Source: Clostridia bacterium (GTDB taxonomy: Bacteria > Bacillota > Clostridia > Christensenellales > Aristaeellaceae). From it: 56,762 bases of DNA. The number at the start of each line of letters is the position of its first letter. Position 1 is the first letter of the stretch. The notes beneath the pieces were generated by a model. That model saw nothing but the letters and a program-made list of their open reading frames with translations. It had not been told where the DNA came from and did not search any database. The stretch is from NCBI GenBank assembly GCA_017534885.1, contig JAFXVR010000017.1:1-56762 (forward strand), in the 5' to 3' direction. The position numbers and the translations under genes were made by a program. Below, piece after piece: positions 18,604 through 27,862 of the stretch.

Positions 18604-18632
18604 ATTGTAGCGGAAATGGCGGAGGATTGCAA
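18604..18632 (-). promoter_or_regulatory. Promoter of the tyrS leader
   Basis: On the minus strand, TTGCAA (18632-18627) and TACAAT (18609-18604) with a 17-base spacer place the transcript start at the 5' end of the T-box. Confidence 0.8.
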
Positions 18633-18652
18633 GGGGAAAATGAGGGGAGCCG

Positions 18653-18729
18653 TTAGCTTGCAGCTATAAGTTTTAGCTGTTAGCCTGGTTACGTGTGTGC
18701 TGAGGTTGAAGGTTGGAGGTTGAAGGGAG
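18653..18729 (+). repeat. T repeat: AGCTGTTAGC-type array plus GGTTGAAGG array
   Basis: The tract reads GTTAGCTTGCAGCT...TTTTAGCTGTTAGC, CTGGTTAC, then CTGAGGTTGAAGG-type units. The same composite in inverted order occurs at 51957-52038, including the unusual CTGGTTAC joint. It lies between the divergent tyrS and uvrB promoters and shows no coding potential. Confidence 0.7.
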
Positions 18730-18758
18730 GAGGTTTCGGTGACTTTTCGGGTGTTCTC

Positions 18759-18787
18759 TTTTCACAGCCTATCAATTGTGCTATACT
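18759..18787 (+). promoter_or_regulatory. Promoter of uvrB (extended -10)
   Basis: TTTTCA (18759-18764), 17 bases, then TATACT (18782-18787) preceded by TGC, an extended -10. The leader would be about 180 bases and includes P hairpin 3. No LexA-type operator is obvious. Confidence 0.65.
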
Positions 18788-18871
18788 GTTAAAAGGGGAG
18801 GATGCGGCTAAACCCTTGAAGCCACCTTGCTGCTGACTCTCCCGGACGAATATGCGAATAAATCTCATCGG

Positions 18872-18953
18872 TAAAGCCTTTTGGAAGAGATGAGGGGGTT
18901 TGGGGGAGAAGGGAAACCTTTTCTTCCAAGAAAAGGTTTCCCTTCTCCCCCAA
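18872..18953 (+). repeat. P hairpin 3
   Basis: Forward copy: flank GGTAAAGCCTTTTGGAAGAG, then a perfect inverted repeat with 26-bp arms (18900-18925 with 18928-18953). It ends 19 bases before the uvrB start and would fold in the uvrB leader just upstream of the ribosome binding site. Confidence 0.78.
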
Positions 18954-18972
18954 GAAACGTAAAGGACTCACA

Positions 18973-20991
18973 ATGGACAGATTTGTGCTGAAGGCGCCGT
19001 ACAGGGCGAGCGGGGATCAGCCTCAGGCGATTGAGGCGCTGAGCCGGGGCGTGGAAGAAGGACTGGACGCGCAGGTACTGCTGGGCGTGACGGGCTCGGG
19101 CAAGACGTTCACGATGGCGTCGGTGATTGAGAAGGTGCAGAAGCCGACGCTGGTGATCGCGCACAACAAAACGCTGGCGGCCCAGCTCTGCTCCGAGCTG
19201 CGGGCCTTCTTCCCGGACAGCCGGGTGGAGTACTTCGTCAGCTATTACGACTATTACCAGCCCGAGGCCTACATCGCTTCGTCGGACACGTACATCGAAA
19301 AGGACGCCTCGATCAACGATGAGATCGACCGGCTGCGGCACTCGGCCACCGCGGCGCTCCGAGAGCGGCGGGACGTGGTGATTGTCGCCTCGGTGAGCTG
19401 CATCTACTCGATGGGCGACCCCAGCGAGTACGAGGGTCAGATGGTCTCGCTGCGGCCGGGCATGACCATGGACCGGGACGGGCTGATCCGGCGGCTGATC
19501 GACATCCAGTACGAGCGCAACGAGCTGGAGTTTGCCCGGGGCACCTTCCGGGTGAAGGGCGACGTGCTGGAGATCATTCCGGCGGGGGAGAACGAGAAAG
19601 CGCTGCGGATCGAGTTTTTCGGCGATGAGATCGAGCGCATCAGTGAGATTGAGGCGGTCAGCGGGCATGTGCTGACCACCTTAGCCCACGCGGCCATTTT
19701 CCCGGCCACCCACTACGCCACCGACCGCAGCCGGATGGAAGCGCAGCTGGAGGTCATTGAGCGCGACATGAAGGAGCGGGTGCAGTACTTCACCGAGAAC
19801 GGCCGCCCCTTAGAGGCGGAAAGGATCGCCCAGCGCACCCAGTACGACATGGAAATGATGCGGGAGATCGGCTACTGCCAGGGCATCGAGAACTACTCGC
19901 GGTACTTCGACGGCCGAAAGCCCGGGGACGCGCCCTACTCGCTGCTGGACTACTTCCCGAAGGACTTCCTGTGCATCATTGACGAGAGCCATGTGACCGT
20001 GCCGCAGATCCGCGCCATGTACAACGGCGACAGGGCGCGCAAGGATACGCTGGTGCAGTACGGCTTCCGCCTGCCCTCGGCCTATGACAACCGGCCGCTG
20101 CTCTTTGACGAGTTTGAGCAGCGCATCAAACAGGCCATCTTTGTGTCCGCCACGCCCGGGCCCTACGAAATGGGCCGCGCCAAACAGGTGGTGGAGCAGA
20201 TCATCCGCCCCACCGGCCTGCTGGACCCGGAGATCGTGCTGCGCAAGGCCACGGGCCAGGTGGACGACCTGGTGGGCGAGATCGGTCGGGTGACGGCCAA
20301 GGGCGGCCGGGTGCTGGTGACCACCCTGACCAAGCGCATGGCTGAGAGCCTGACGGACTACCTCCGCGAGCTGGGCGTGCGGGTGCGCTACCTGCACTCG
20401 GACATCCTGACCATTGAGCGCATGGAGCTGATCCGCGACCTGCGCCTGGGCGAGTACGACGTGCTGGTGGGCATCAACCTGCTGCGGGAAGGCCTTGACC
20501 TGCCCGAGGTGCAGCTGGTGGCTATCCTGGACGCGGACAAGGAGGGCTTCCTGCGCTCGGAGACCTCGCTGGTGCAGACCATCGGCCGGGCGGCCCGCAA
20601 TGTGGACGGCCGGGTGGTGATGTACGGCGATATCCTGACCGAGTCCATGATGAAGGCCATCAACGAGACCAACCGCCGCCGGGCGATCCAGCAGGCCTAT
20701 AATGAACAGAACGGCATCACCCCGGAGACCGTGCGCAACGCGATCCACGAGGTGCTGGAGATCACCCGCCAGGTGACCGCCGCCGCACCCGAGAGCCTGA
20801 ACGAGGACGAGCGCCAGGCCCTGATGGCTTCCCTCGAGGAGAGAATGCTCGCCGCCGCCCAGAACCTCGAATTCGAGGAGGCCGCCAAGCTCCGCGATCA
20901 GCTGCTCAAGCTCCGCGGCGAAACCCCCGTCAAACAGCCGGTCCAGCAAAGACGGTCCCGGGCGCCGAGGACCAGAAAATCGGAACACTGA
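18973..20991 (+). CDS. uvrB: Excinuclease ABC subunit B
   Basis: 672 residues, full length. The nucleotide excision repair helicase-like subunit: it takes over damage from UvrA, opens the duplex and recruits UvrC. Walker A is GVTGSGKT (residues 38-45); the beta-hairpin region has [10 protein letters not shown]; the DESH box is [12 protein letters not shown]; helicase motifs V-VI are [14 protein letters not shown] and QTIGRAARN. The C-terminal UVR motif ([14 protein letters not shown]) for UvrC contact is intact. A basic tail follows. The ATG at 18973 follows AAAGGA. No uvrA or uvrC is in the window. Confidence 0.97.
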   Translation: MDRFVLKAPYRASGDQPQAIEALSRGVEEGLDAQVLLGVTGSGKTFTMASVIEKVQKPTLVIAHNKTLAAQLCSELRAFFPDSRVEYFVSYYDYYQPEAYIASSDTYIEKDASINDEIDRLRHSATAALRERRDVVIVASVSCIYSMGDPSEYEGQMVSLRPGMTMDRDGLIRRLIDIQYERNELEFARGTFRVKGDVLEIIPAGENEKALRIEFFGDEIERISEIEAVSGHVLTTLAHAAIFPATHYATDRSRMEAQLEVIERDMKERVQYFTENGRPLEAERIAQRTQYDMEMMREIGYCQGIENYSRYFDGRKPGDAPYSLLDYFPKDFLCIIDESHVTVPQIRAMYNGDRARKDTLVQYGFRLPSAYDNRPLLFDEFEQRIKQAIFVSATPGPYEMGRAKQVVEQIIRPTGLLDPEIVLRKATGQVDDLVGEIGRVTAKGGRVLVTTLTKRMAESLTDYLRELGVRVRYLHSDILTIERMELIRDLRLGEYDVLVGINLLREGLDLPEVQLVAILDADKEGFLRSETSLVQTIGRAARNVDGRVVMYGDILTESMMKAINETNRRRAIQQAYNEQNGITPETVRNAIHEVLEITRQVTAAAPESLNEDERQALMASLEERMLAAAQNLEFEEAAKLRDQLLKLRGETPVKQPVQQRRSRAPRTRKSEH

Positions 20992-21022
20992 ACGAGTTAA
21001 CAGACTCAAATGGAAACAGCTT

Positions 21023-21106
21023 ACTCAAGGCAGGGGGCGAAGGGGGTCCAGGGGGGCGATCGCAAAGCCCCCCTGGTCGCGCTCGCAGGCGCGAAACCTC
21101 TTTGCA
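21023..21106 (+). repeat. G repeat, partial copy
   Basis: GC-rich spacer with GGGGGCGAAGGGGG, CGCAAAGCCCCCCTGG and CTCGCAGGCGCGAAACCTCT. The right half matches the G repeats at 46004 and 49495 (GCAAAGCCCC...CGCAGGCGCG). It also contains an inverted repeat (CCAGGGGGG with CCCCCCTGG). Confidence 0.55.
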
Positions 21107-21143
21107 TGAATGAAGCCCAGCTTATATCACAATGGAGGAACCC

Positions 21144-22250
21144 ATGCAGCGCGTAATCACTGAACGCGGCGGCGCGGCCCGGATCCGGGCGCTGACCGGA
21201 TCAATGGGAATGCACCGGCCGCTGCTGGTCTGCTCGCGGAGAGTGGCCGCGGAGCTGGCCTGGCCGGGAGCGGCGGTCTTCAGCGGATTTGAGCCGAACC
21301 CGCAGTGGGAGGACTGCCTGCGGGCGGCTTCCGCCTTCCGCGCCGGCGGCTGTGACGGACTGGCCGCGATGGGCGGGGGCTCCTGCATGGACACGGCCAA
21401 GGCGGTCAAGGCCATCCTGATGGCAGACAGCCCGGAGGACGCCCTGCGCAGCCGTCTGACGGCCGAGGCCGGCCCGCCCCTGCTCTGCGCGCCCACCACC
21501 GCGGGCACGGGCAGCGAGAGCACGCCCTTTGCGGTGGTGTACACAGGGCTGAACAAGGTCTCCGTGGCGCATGAGGCGCTGCTGCCCGACACAGTGCTGC
21601 TGGACAGCGAAATGCTGCGCTCCCTGCCCGGGCTTCACCGGAAGTCCTGCGCGCTGGACGCCTTCTGCCAGGGCGTGGAGAGCTTCTGGGCCGGCTGTGC
21701 CACCGGGGAGAGCCGCGCCCACGCGAAGGCGGCCTTCACGGGCGTGCTGCGGCATTTGCCGGCCTACCTCGCCGGGGACGCGGACGCGGCGGAACAGATG
21801 CTGATCGCGGCCTGCGAGAGCGGCCAGGCCATCGCCGTCACCCGCACCACCGCCGCCCACGCCATGAGCTACCGCATCACCAAGCGCCTGGGCTGCCCCC
21901 ACGGCCAGGCCTGCGCCCTGACCCTGCCGGGGCTCTGGGAGAGGCTGAACGGCGAGACGGCGTGTCGGGAGACCATGACCGCCTTGGCGGAGGCGCTGGG
22001 CGTCTCGCCGGAGGACGCGCCGCGGCTGGCCAGGGGGCTGCTCTGGGCCATGAATCTGCCAACGCCATGGAACCCCGGCGAGGACGCGCTGAATGAGCTG
22101 ACGGACTCGGTGAATGCGCAGCGGCTGAACAATCATCCCATGAAGCTCAGCCGGGAGGACATCCTGGCTGTCTACCGGGAGAGCCTGACTCCGCCTGATC
22201 CCGCCGAAAAGGCGGCCTGCGCGGCGCTCTGGGAGGCGCGGCATGGCTGA
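21144..22250 (+). CDS. Iron-containing alcohol dehydrogenase family protein
   Basis: 368 residues from ATG 21144, chosen because GGAGG lies five bases upstream; an in-frame ATG at 21132 has no such site. The NAD(P)-binding signature GGGSCMDTAKA, the TTAGTGSES loop and the metal-binding stretch HAMSYRITKRLGCPHGQ identify the Fe-ADH superfamily (alcohol, butanol or glycerol dehydrogenase-like). It would interconvert an aldehyde and an alcohol in the cytoplasm; the substrate is not predictable. It starts a compact cluster whose next genes overlap by a few bases each. Confidence 0.85.
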   Translation: MQRVITERGGAARIRALTGSMGMHRPLLVCSRRVAAELAWPGAAVFSGFEPNPQWEDCLRAASAFRAGGCDGLAAMGGGSCMDTAKAVKAILMADSPEDALRSRLTAEAGPPLLCAPTTAGTGSESTPFAVVYTGLNKVSVAHEALLPDTVLLDSEMLRSLPGLHRKSCALDAFCQGVESFWAGCATGESRAHAKAAFTGVLRHLPAYLAGDADAAEQMLIAACESGQAIAVTRTTAAHAMSYRITKRLGCPHGQACALTLPGLWERLNGETACRETMTALAEALGVSPEDAPRLARGLLWAMNLPTPWNPGEDALNELTDSVNAQRLNNHPMKLSREDILAVYRESLTPPDPAEKAACAALWEARHG

Positions 22251-22851
22251 ACGCAGGGGAGTAGGGGAATACATCGAAGCCGTCACCCGTTTCATCTTTG
22301 CGGCGGACACGCCTGAAAAGGCGGATATCATCTTTCTGCCCGGCTCCAGCCACACGGAGCATGTGCGCTTAGCCGCTGAACTCTATCAGCAGGGCCTGGC
22401 CTCGCTGATCCTGCCCTCCGGCGCGCATCCGAAGAAAACCGGGCGCTTTACCGCCGCGGAGGGCTATGCGTCCGAGGCCGCCTGGATGCGCGCCCAGCTC
22501 ATGGCGCTGGGAGTGCCGGCTGAGGCGATCCTCACCGAGGAGCAGGCCACCTTTACCTGGGAAAACGCGCTGCTGAGCCGCCGCCTGACGGACAGCCTGG
22601 ACCTCCAGGTGCACATCGCCCTGCTCTGCTGCCGCCCCTTCCACGCCCGCCGCGCCCTGATGTACTACGAAGCCGCCTTCCCGGAGACGAGACTCCTGGC
22701 CATCCCCGCCTCCGAGCCCGGCCTGAACGCCGACGACTGGCACCTCACCCCCGAAGGCCGAGCCCGCGTCCTGGGAGAAGTACGGCGGCTGGGCAGCCAG
22801 ATCAATGAGGTGCTGGAGAGAGCAATTAATTCCACCGGAGGTCCCCCATGA
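22243..22851 (+). CDS. YdcF/DUF218 family protein, soluble form
   Basis: 202 residues. The DUF218 (YdcF/SanA/ElyC) pattern is clear: IIFLPGSS near residue 28, a GxYxSEAxxMR helix, ILTEEQATFTWENA, and ALLCCRPFHARRAL. These proteins have a Rossmann-like fold; some act in envelope maintenance or bind AdoMet, but the reaction is not established. No signal peptide or membrane segment is seen, unlike the relative at 23600. The ATG overlaps the end of the dehydrogenase gene by eight bases, indicating translational coupling. Confidence 0.8.
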   Translation: MAERRGVGEYIEAVTRFIFAADTPEKADIIFLPGSSHTEHVRLAAELYQQGLASLILPSGAHPKKTGRFTAAEGYASEAAWMRAQLMALGVPAEAILTEEQATFTWENALLSRRLTDSLDLQVHIALLCCRPFHARRALMYYEAAFPETRLLAIPASEPGLNADDWHLTPEGRARVLGEVRRLGSQINEVLERAINSTGGPP

Positions 22852-23603
22852 CCACACCAGACTCCACACTCCACACCGGGCACCGGCAGCGGGTGCGCGC
22901 GCGCTTCCGCGAGGAGGGACTCGAGGGCTTTGCGCCCCACGAGGCCCTGGAACTGCTGCTCTTTTACGGGCGGGCCCGGGGCGATGTCAACGGGCTGGCG
23001 CACGAGCTGCTCGACCGCTTCGGCTCCCTGCGGGGCGTGCTGGAGACCGGGCCGCAGCAGCTGATGGCCGTGCCGGGCGTTGGCGAAGAGACCGCGACCC
23101 TGCTCTCGCTGATGGTGCCGATGTTCCGGCGGTATCAGCTCTGCCTCTGCGAGGAGAGAAAACGCCTGACCACCCGCGAGGAGGCCTCCGGCTACTGCGC
23201 CGCCCTGCTCTCCGGGCTGCGGATGGAGCGCTTTTATGTCATCAGCCTCAGCGCGGACGGCGCGGTGCTGGGCACCCGTCTCGTGGCGGAAGGCACGCTG
23301 TCGGAGGTCTCGGCCTACCCGCGGCTGGTGGCGGAGGCGGCCCTCAACCACAACGCGCACAGCGTCATCCTCTGCCACAACCACCCTGGCGGCACCTGCT
23401 CGCCCTCCCGGGCCGACCTGGAGACCACCAATCTCCTCTGGGGCCTGCTGAAGGGGCTGGACATTCACCTGCTGGATCACATCATTGTGGCGGACGGCAA
23501 AACCTGGAGCTTTGCCGCCAACGGACAGCTGGGCGACCGCAGCCCGGCGCGGAGCGTCAAAACACAGACCGGCCCCGAGGGGCCGGACAGGAGGAACACA
23601 TGA
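22848..23603 (+). CDS. radC: RadC family JAMM/MPN+ protein
   Basis: 251 residues. The N-terminal part has a helix-hairpin-helix segment (MAVPGVGEETATLLS); the C-terminal part has the JAMM metal site HNHPGGTCSPSRAD. RadC proteins carry an MPN+ domain and were once linked to DNA repair, but the biochemical role is unsettled. The ATG at 22848 overlaps the preceding stop (ATGA) and follows a GGAGG. The C-terminal ~15 residues (KTQTGPEGPDRRNT) look like an unconserved extension. Confidence 0.92.
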   Translation: MTTPDSTLHTGHRQRVRARFREEGLEGFAPHEALELLLFYGRARGDVNGLAHELLDRFGSLRGVLETGPQQLMAVPGVGEETATLLSLMVPMFRRYQLCLCEERKRLTTREEASGYCAALLSGLRMERFYVISLSADGAVLGTRLVAEGTLSEVSAYPRLVAEAALNHNAHSVILCHNHPGGTCSPSRADLETTNLLWGLLKGLDIHLLDHIIVADGKTWSFAANGQLGDRSPARSVKTQTGPEGPDRRNT

Positions 23604-24238
23604 GCAAGGGCTGGCGGATCCTGCTGAAGACCATCGGGGCGCTGATCGCCCTCGGCCTGGTCGTCTACCTGGGCATGCTGGGCGTACTGATCTGGCGGGT
23701 GCAGCACCTGCCGCCCGCCGAGGACTACGGGGCGATCATTGTGCTGGGCGCGCAGGTCAAGCCGGACGGCACGCCCAACGTGCAGCTGCAGTGGCGGCTG
23801 GACGCGGCCCTGTCCGCCTGGGAGGCGCATCCCTGCCCGGTGGTGGTCTGCGGGGCGCAGGGCATCGATGAGCCCCGGGCCGAGGGTCTGGTGATGCGGG
23901 ACTACCTGCTGGAGCGCGGCGTGCCGGAGCATCGGGTGCTGGCGGACATCGACTCCTTCAACACCCGGGAAAACCTGCGCAATGCCGCGGCACTGCTGGG
24001 CAAGAACGCGCCGGAGCAGGTGCTGGTGGTCACCAGTGATTATCACCTGCCCCGGGCGCTGTCCCTCGCGGAGGAGGAAGGCTTTGACGCCTGCGGCCTG
24101 GGCAGCCCGACCTTAGGCGGCTTTCACCGGGTCAAGAATTATGCCCGGGAGACCATTGCGTGGCTGAAGCTCTACGCGGAGCGGCTGCTGGGCATTGAGA
24201 TCGGCAGCGGCGGCATTGCCCGGAGGACAGGCTCATGA
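23600..24238 (+). CDS. SanA/YdcF (DUF218) family membrane protein
   Basis: 212 residues. One N-terminal membrane segment (TIGALIALGLVVYLGMLGVL) is followed by the DUF218 domain: AIIVLGAQVKPDGTPN, RAEGLVMRDYLLERGV, SFNTRENLRNAA and VTSDYHLPRAL. This resembles SanA-type proteins linked to cell-envelope barrier function. The ATG at 23600 overlaps the radC stop and follows AGGAGG; the rsmG ATG overlaps its stop. It is the second DUF218 protein in this five-gene run. Confidence 0.85.
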   Translation: MSKGWRILLKTIGALIALGLVVYLGMLGVLIWRVQHLPPAEDYGAIIVLGAQVKPDGTPNVQLQWRLDAALSAWEAHPCPVVVCGAQGIDEPRAEGLVMRDYLLERGVPEHRVLADIDSFNTRENLRNAAALLGKNAPEQVLVVTSDYHLPRALSLAEEEGFDACGLGSPTLGGFHRVKNYARETIAWLKLYAERLLGIEIGSGGIARRTGS

Positions 24239-24993
24239 ACGCGGAAATCATCCGGGCGCGGCTGACGGAATGCGGCCTTGCCTGTGACGCGGCGCAGGCG
24301 GAAGCGCTCTGCCGGTACCACGCGCTGCTCCTGGACTGGAACACGCGCATGGATCTGACCGCCGTGACCGATGAACAGGACATGCTGGACCGGCACTATG
24401 TGGACAGCCTGCTGCCCCTGGCCGTGCCCGGGCTGATCCCCGAGACGGGCAGCCTGATCGATGTGGGCACAGGCGCGGGCTTTCCGGGCATGCCCCTCGC
24501 CATTTTCCGGCCTGGGCTGCGGGTGACGCTCCTGGACGCGCAGCAGAAGCGGCTGAGCTTTCTCCGGGCCGTGGCGGACGAACTGGGGCTTGACAACATT
24601 ACCCTCCTGCATGCCCGCGCCGAGGACGCGGCCCGCGACCCTGCCTGCCGCGAGCGCTTTGATCTGGCCACTGCCCGCGCTGTGGCGGCGGTGCCGGTGC
24701 TGGCTGAGTACCTTCTGCCCTTTGTGAGCCCGGGCGGGCTGGCGCTGTGCTGGAAGGGGCCGGCTCTGGCGGAGGAGCTGCCTCAGGGCCGCCGCGCCGC
24801 GCTGATCCTTGGCGGCAGGGTCGAGGAAGCCATCCCCTGCGCCTTTCCCGGCCGCGACTGGCAGCACAGCCTGCTGCCCATCCGCAAGACCACACCGACG
24901 CCAAAAAAGTATCCGCGCAAGGCGGGAACGCCGGGACGCGAGCCGCTGGGCAGCACAATCGCTTACAAACCTATGGACAAAATGCGACAATAA
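24235..24993 (+). CDS. rsmG: 16S rRNA (guanine-527-N7)-methyltransferase
   Basis: 252 residues. Transfers methyl from AdoMet to N7 of G527 in 16S rRNA. Signatures are WNxRMDLTAVTD, DRHYVDSLL, the AdoMet loop LIDVGTGAGFPGMP, and TARAVAAVPVLAEY. The usual family C-terminus (PRKAGTPG...PL) is followed here by about 14 extra residues (GSTIAYKPMDKMRQ) whose coding sequence lies at the left edge of the long repeat shared with 12017, so the repeat has probably supplied a new stop codon. Confidence 0.95.
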   Translation: MNAEIIRARLTECGLACDAAQAEALCRYHALLLDWNTRMDLTAVTDEQDMLDRHYVDSLLPLAVPGLIPETGSLIDVGTGAGFPGMPLAIFRPGLRVTLLDAQQKRLSFLRAVADELGLDNITLLHARAEDAARDPACRERFDLATARAVAAVPVLAEYLLPFVSPGGLALCWKGPALAEELPQGRRAALILGGRVEEAIPCAFPGRDWQHSLLPIRKTTPTPKKYPRKAGTPGREPLGSTIAYKPMDKMRQ

Positions 24994-25212
24994 GTACAAC
25001 CCTCTTTCCGGGCCTGCGCCTCATCTGCATAGAACCTCAGGCTGCCATCTGCATGATCCCGCTGCAAGAACCCGATCCATACCTGCTCTATAAAGGTTAA
25101 AGAGTCTTTTGAAGATGGGATGGGGGTCTGGGGGAAGGGAAGGGACTTTTCTTCAGAAAAGTTCCTTCCCTTCCCCCAGGATCCGTAAGTGATCCGTAAG
25201 CGATTGCCCTGC
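24957..25212 (+). repeat. Long intergenic repeat, copy B, with P hairpin 4
   Basis: Partner of 12017-12243. It begins inside the last codons of rsmG, continues through GAACCTCAGGCTGCCATCTG and the hairpin at 25128-25179 (24-bp arms, TTCA loop, one G-T pair), and ends at GCGATTGCCCT. Within it GATCCGTAAG is duplicated. The two copies differ by small indels and substitutions, but the hairpin pairing is kept. Confidence 0.8.
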
Positions 25213-25228
25213 GAGCCGCTGGGCTTCG

Positions 25229-25257
25229 TTGACGAAAGCCTCCGCCTGTGATACACT
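25229..25257 (+). promoter_or_regulatory. Promoter of the ruvCAB-queA cluster
   Basis: TTGACG (25229-25234) and TACACT (25252-25257), spacer 17, immediately downstream of the long repeat. The leader is about 22 bases. Confidence 0.8.
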
Positions 25258-25285
25258 ATGGCTTGTATGATTTCAGGAGGCGGAC

Positions 25286-25780
25286 ATGCGGGTATTGGGG
25301 ATTGATCCGGGCTATGCGCTGATGGGCTGGGGCATTGTGGACAGCGAAGGCAGCCGGATGCGGCTGGTGGACTACGGCTGTGTGGAGACCCGCAAGGGTG
25401 TGCCGATGCCCGACCGCCTGCGCGCCCTGCAGTTGGGCATCCGCGATGTGGTGGCCATTTATCATCCGGACGAGATCGCTTTCGAGGAGCTCTTTTTTGC
25501 GCACAATGTGACCACGGCGCTGATGGTCGGCGCGGCGCGGGGCGTGGCGATCATTGCGGCGGCCGAGCACACGAACCGGCTCTACGAGTACACGCCCATG
25601 CAGATCAAGCAGGCGGTGACCGGCAACGGCAAGGCGGACAAAAAGGCCGTGCAGCAGATGGTGCGCCTCCTGCTGCGCCTGGACGAGATCCCGCGCCCGG
25701 ACGACGCCGCCGATGCGGTGGCCTGCGCGATCACGCACATACAGGCCGGAGCAGGGCGGGAAAACTTCAGGATGACGTAA
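25286..25780 (+). CDS. ruvC: Holliday junction resolvase RuvC
   Basis: 164 residues, full length. Cleaves Holliday junctions released by RuvAB. The RNase H-like fold shows the catalytic acidic residues in MRVLGIDPGYA (Asp7), IAFEELFF, and PDDAADAVACAITH (DD..D). The ATG follows GGAGGCGG. It leads the ruvC-ruvA-ruvB order common in Bacillota, with 54 bases to ruvA. Confidence 0.97.
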   Translation: MRVLGIDPGYALMGWGIVDSEGSRMRLVDYGCVETRKGVPMPDRLRALQLGIRDVVAIYHPDEIAFEELFFAHNVTTALMVGAARGVAIIAAAEHTNRLYEYTPMQIKQAVTGNGKADKKAVQQMVRLLLRLDEIPRPDDAADAVACAITHIQAGAGRENFRMT

Positions 25781-25834
25781 AGACAAGGCCATACAGCAGC
25801 TGCGATTTCCCTCAGCGGAACAGGAGGACTCATC

Positions 25835-26443
25835 TTGTTTGCATTCATTGAAGGCAAGGTTTGCGAAAAAAGCGGGAACACCCTGGTGCTGCTCGCGGGA
25901 GGCGTGGGCTTTCAGCTGACCTGCTCCATGAACACGCTCCAGGCCGCGCCGGCGAACGGCGAAAACATGCGCTGCCATACGGTCTTTTCGGTGCGCGAGG
26001 ATGCCATGGAGCTCTACGGCTTTGCGACCCTGGAGGAGAAGCGGCTCTTTACCGCCCTGACCGGCGTCAGCGGCGTTGGGCCGAAGATGGCTCTCGCGCT
26101 TCTGGGCGCGATGCCCCTGCGCGATCTGGAGCTGGCCATCCTCATGGAGGATATCGCGACCCTCAGCCGCGCGCCCGGCATCGGGAAAAAGACCGCTCAG
26201 CGGATCGCGCTTGAACTGCGGGACAAGGTCTCCCAGGCCGGCCTCGATCACCTGCCCGATGTGCCCGCCGCCGCCTCAGCCGCTCCCGCTGCCTCCGATG
26301 CCCTCAGCGAGGCGCTCCAGGCGCTCCAGGCCCTCGGCTATACCCCCGCCGAAGCCCGCGCCGCCCTCAACCAAGTCAAAAACACCTCCGACCGCCCCGA
26401 CGCCCTCATCTCCGCGGCTCTCCGGGCCATGGCGGGGGCATAG
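25835..26443 (+). CDS. ruvA: Holliday junction branch migration protein RuvA
   Basis: 202 residues. Tetrameric junction-binding subunit that targets RuvB. The N-terminal OB fold (MFAFIEGKVCEKS), the acidic pin region, and two helix-hairpin-helix motifs (LTGVSGVGPKMAL, LSRAPGIGKKTAQRI) are present; an Ala/Pro linker leads to the C-terminal RuvB-binding helices (ALGYTPAEARAAL). The start is a TTG, supported by AGGAGG eight bases upstream and by the family N-terminus; no ATG fits. Confidence 0.95.
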   Translation: MFAFIEGKVCEKSGNTLVLLAGGVGFQLTCSMNTLQAAPANGENMRCHTVFSVREDAMELYGFATLEEKRLFTALTGVSGVGPKMALALLGAMPLRDLELAILMEDIATLSRAPGIGKKTAQRIALELRDKVSQAGLDHLPDVPAAASAAPAASDALSEALQALQALGYTPAEARAALNQVKNTSDRPDALISAALRAMAGA

Positions 26444-26456
26444 AGTTCGTGGGCTC

Positions 26457-26545
26457 TTGGGGGAAAGGGGAAAACCTTTCTTGAAAGAAAGGTTTTCCCC
26501 TTTCCCCCAAACCCCCTATCCTCTTTCCAAAGAACTTTTCCAGGG
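26457..26545 (-). repeat. P hairpin 5
   Basis: Perfect inverted repeat with 26-bp arms (26457-26482 with 26485-26510) and the family flank on the right (CCCCCTATCCTCTTTCCAAAG), hence reverse orientation. It lies in the 244-base ruvA-ruvB gap. The following stretch to about 26660 has short similarity to the G repeat (CCCGCAGGCGCGGAATCC). Confidence 0.75.
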
Positions 26546-26687
26546 CGATCGGAAAGCCCTCTGGATTCCGAACGCCCGGAAATCCTGCCCTTTGGCTGGA
26601 TTTCAGTGAGGAATTGGGTGATAACCCCCGCAGGCGCGGAATCCCTGCTCACAGCACAGGTACGCATATGACCAACGACTATGAACG

Positions 26688-27770
26688 ATGGGAGAATCTG
26701 ATTTGGACGACGAACGCTTTGTATCCGGTCTGGCCCGGGGGGACGATACCGTGCTGGACGCCAGCCTGCGGCCTCGCACGCTCCGGGAGTACGTGGGTCA
26801 GGAGACGGTCAAGAACAGCCTGAGCATCTATATCCAGGCGGCCCTGAACCGGCACGAGCCGCTGGATCACATCCTGCTCTACGGGCCGCCCGGACTGGGC
26901 AAGACGACCCTGGCCAATATCGTGGCCTCGGAGATGGGGCAGAACATCCATGTCACCTCCGGCCCGGCCATCGAGCGGCCCGGCGACCTGGCCTCCATCC
27001 TCGCCAACCTCTCCGAGGGGGATGTGCTTTTCATCGATGAGATCCATCGCCTGTCCCGGGCGGTGGAGGAAGTGCTCTACCCGGCCATGGAGGACTTTGC
27101 CATCGACATCATGATCGGCAAGGGCCCCACGGCGCGCTCCATCCGGGTGGATGTGCCGCACTTCACCCTTATTGGCGCCACCACCCGCTTTGGCATGCTC
27201 TCCGCGCCCCTGCGCGACCGCTTCGGCATTATCTACCGGCTGGAGCTGTATTCGCCTGAGGAGCTGGCGACCATTGTGACCCGCAACGCCGCCCTGCTGA
27301 AGGTACGCCAGGCCGATCCCGCGGGCATGCTGGAGATCGCGCGGCGCTCCCGCGGCACGCCCCGCATTGCGAACCGGATGCTCCGCCGCGCCCGGGACTA
27401 TGCCGACGTGCGCAACAATGGCGCCCTGACCGCGCAGATGGCCGACGAGGCGCTGGTGATGAACGGTGTGGACGGCCTGGGCCTGGACACCACAGACCGC
27501 GCCATGCTCTCCAGCATGATGGACATGTTCGGTGGCGGGCCTGTGGGCCTGGACACCTTGGCTGCGACCACGGGCGAGGACGCGGGCACCATTGAGACGG
27601 TATACGAGCCCTACCTGCTGAAGCTGGGCTTCATTATGCGCACGCCGAGGGGCCGGGTCTGCACGCCCCAGGCCTGGGCCTACATGCAGCGCACCATGCC
27701 CCAGCAGCCCGAGACAGCCCCCAAGACAGACGCCGAACAGCTGCGCCTGAATCTGGAATCAACAGATTGA
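26688..27770 (+). CDS. ruvB: Holliday junction branch migration helicase RuvB
   Basis: 360 residues. Hexameric AAA+ motor that drives branch migration with RuvA. Walker A is GPPGLGKTT, Walker B is LFIDEIHRL, sensor 1 is LIGATTRFG, the arginine finger region is RDRFGI, and the C-terminal winged helix ([21 protein letters not shown]) is intact. The start is uncertain: ATG 26688 has a poor ribosome binding site, while TTG 26703 lies seven bases after GGGAG; either keeps the core. Confidence 0.96.
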   Translation: MGESDLDDERFVSGLARGDDTVLDASLRPRTLREYVGQETVKNSLSIYIQAALNRHEPLDHILLYGPPGLGKTTLANIVASEMGQNIHVTSGPAIERPGDLASILANLSEGDVLFIDEIHRLSRAVEEVLYPAMEDFAIDIMIGKGPTARSIRVDVPHFTLIGATTRFGMLSAPLRDRFGIIYRLELYSPEELATIVTRNAALLKVRQADPAGMLEIARRSRGTPRIANRMLRRARDYADVRNNGALTAQMADEALVMNGVDGLGLDTTDRAMLSSMMDMFGGGPVGLDTLAATTGEDAGTIETVYEPYLLKLGFIMRTPRGRVCTPQAWAYMQRTMPQQPETAPKTDAEQLRLNLESTD

Positions 27771-27862
27771 GGGAAGACAGCAGCATCAAAGCCTGTCAGG
27801 ATAAAGTCATTCCCTCACCCAAGCCCCATCGAAAGAAGAAAGAAACCACCAGCACCCACCCC

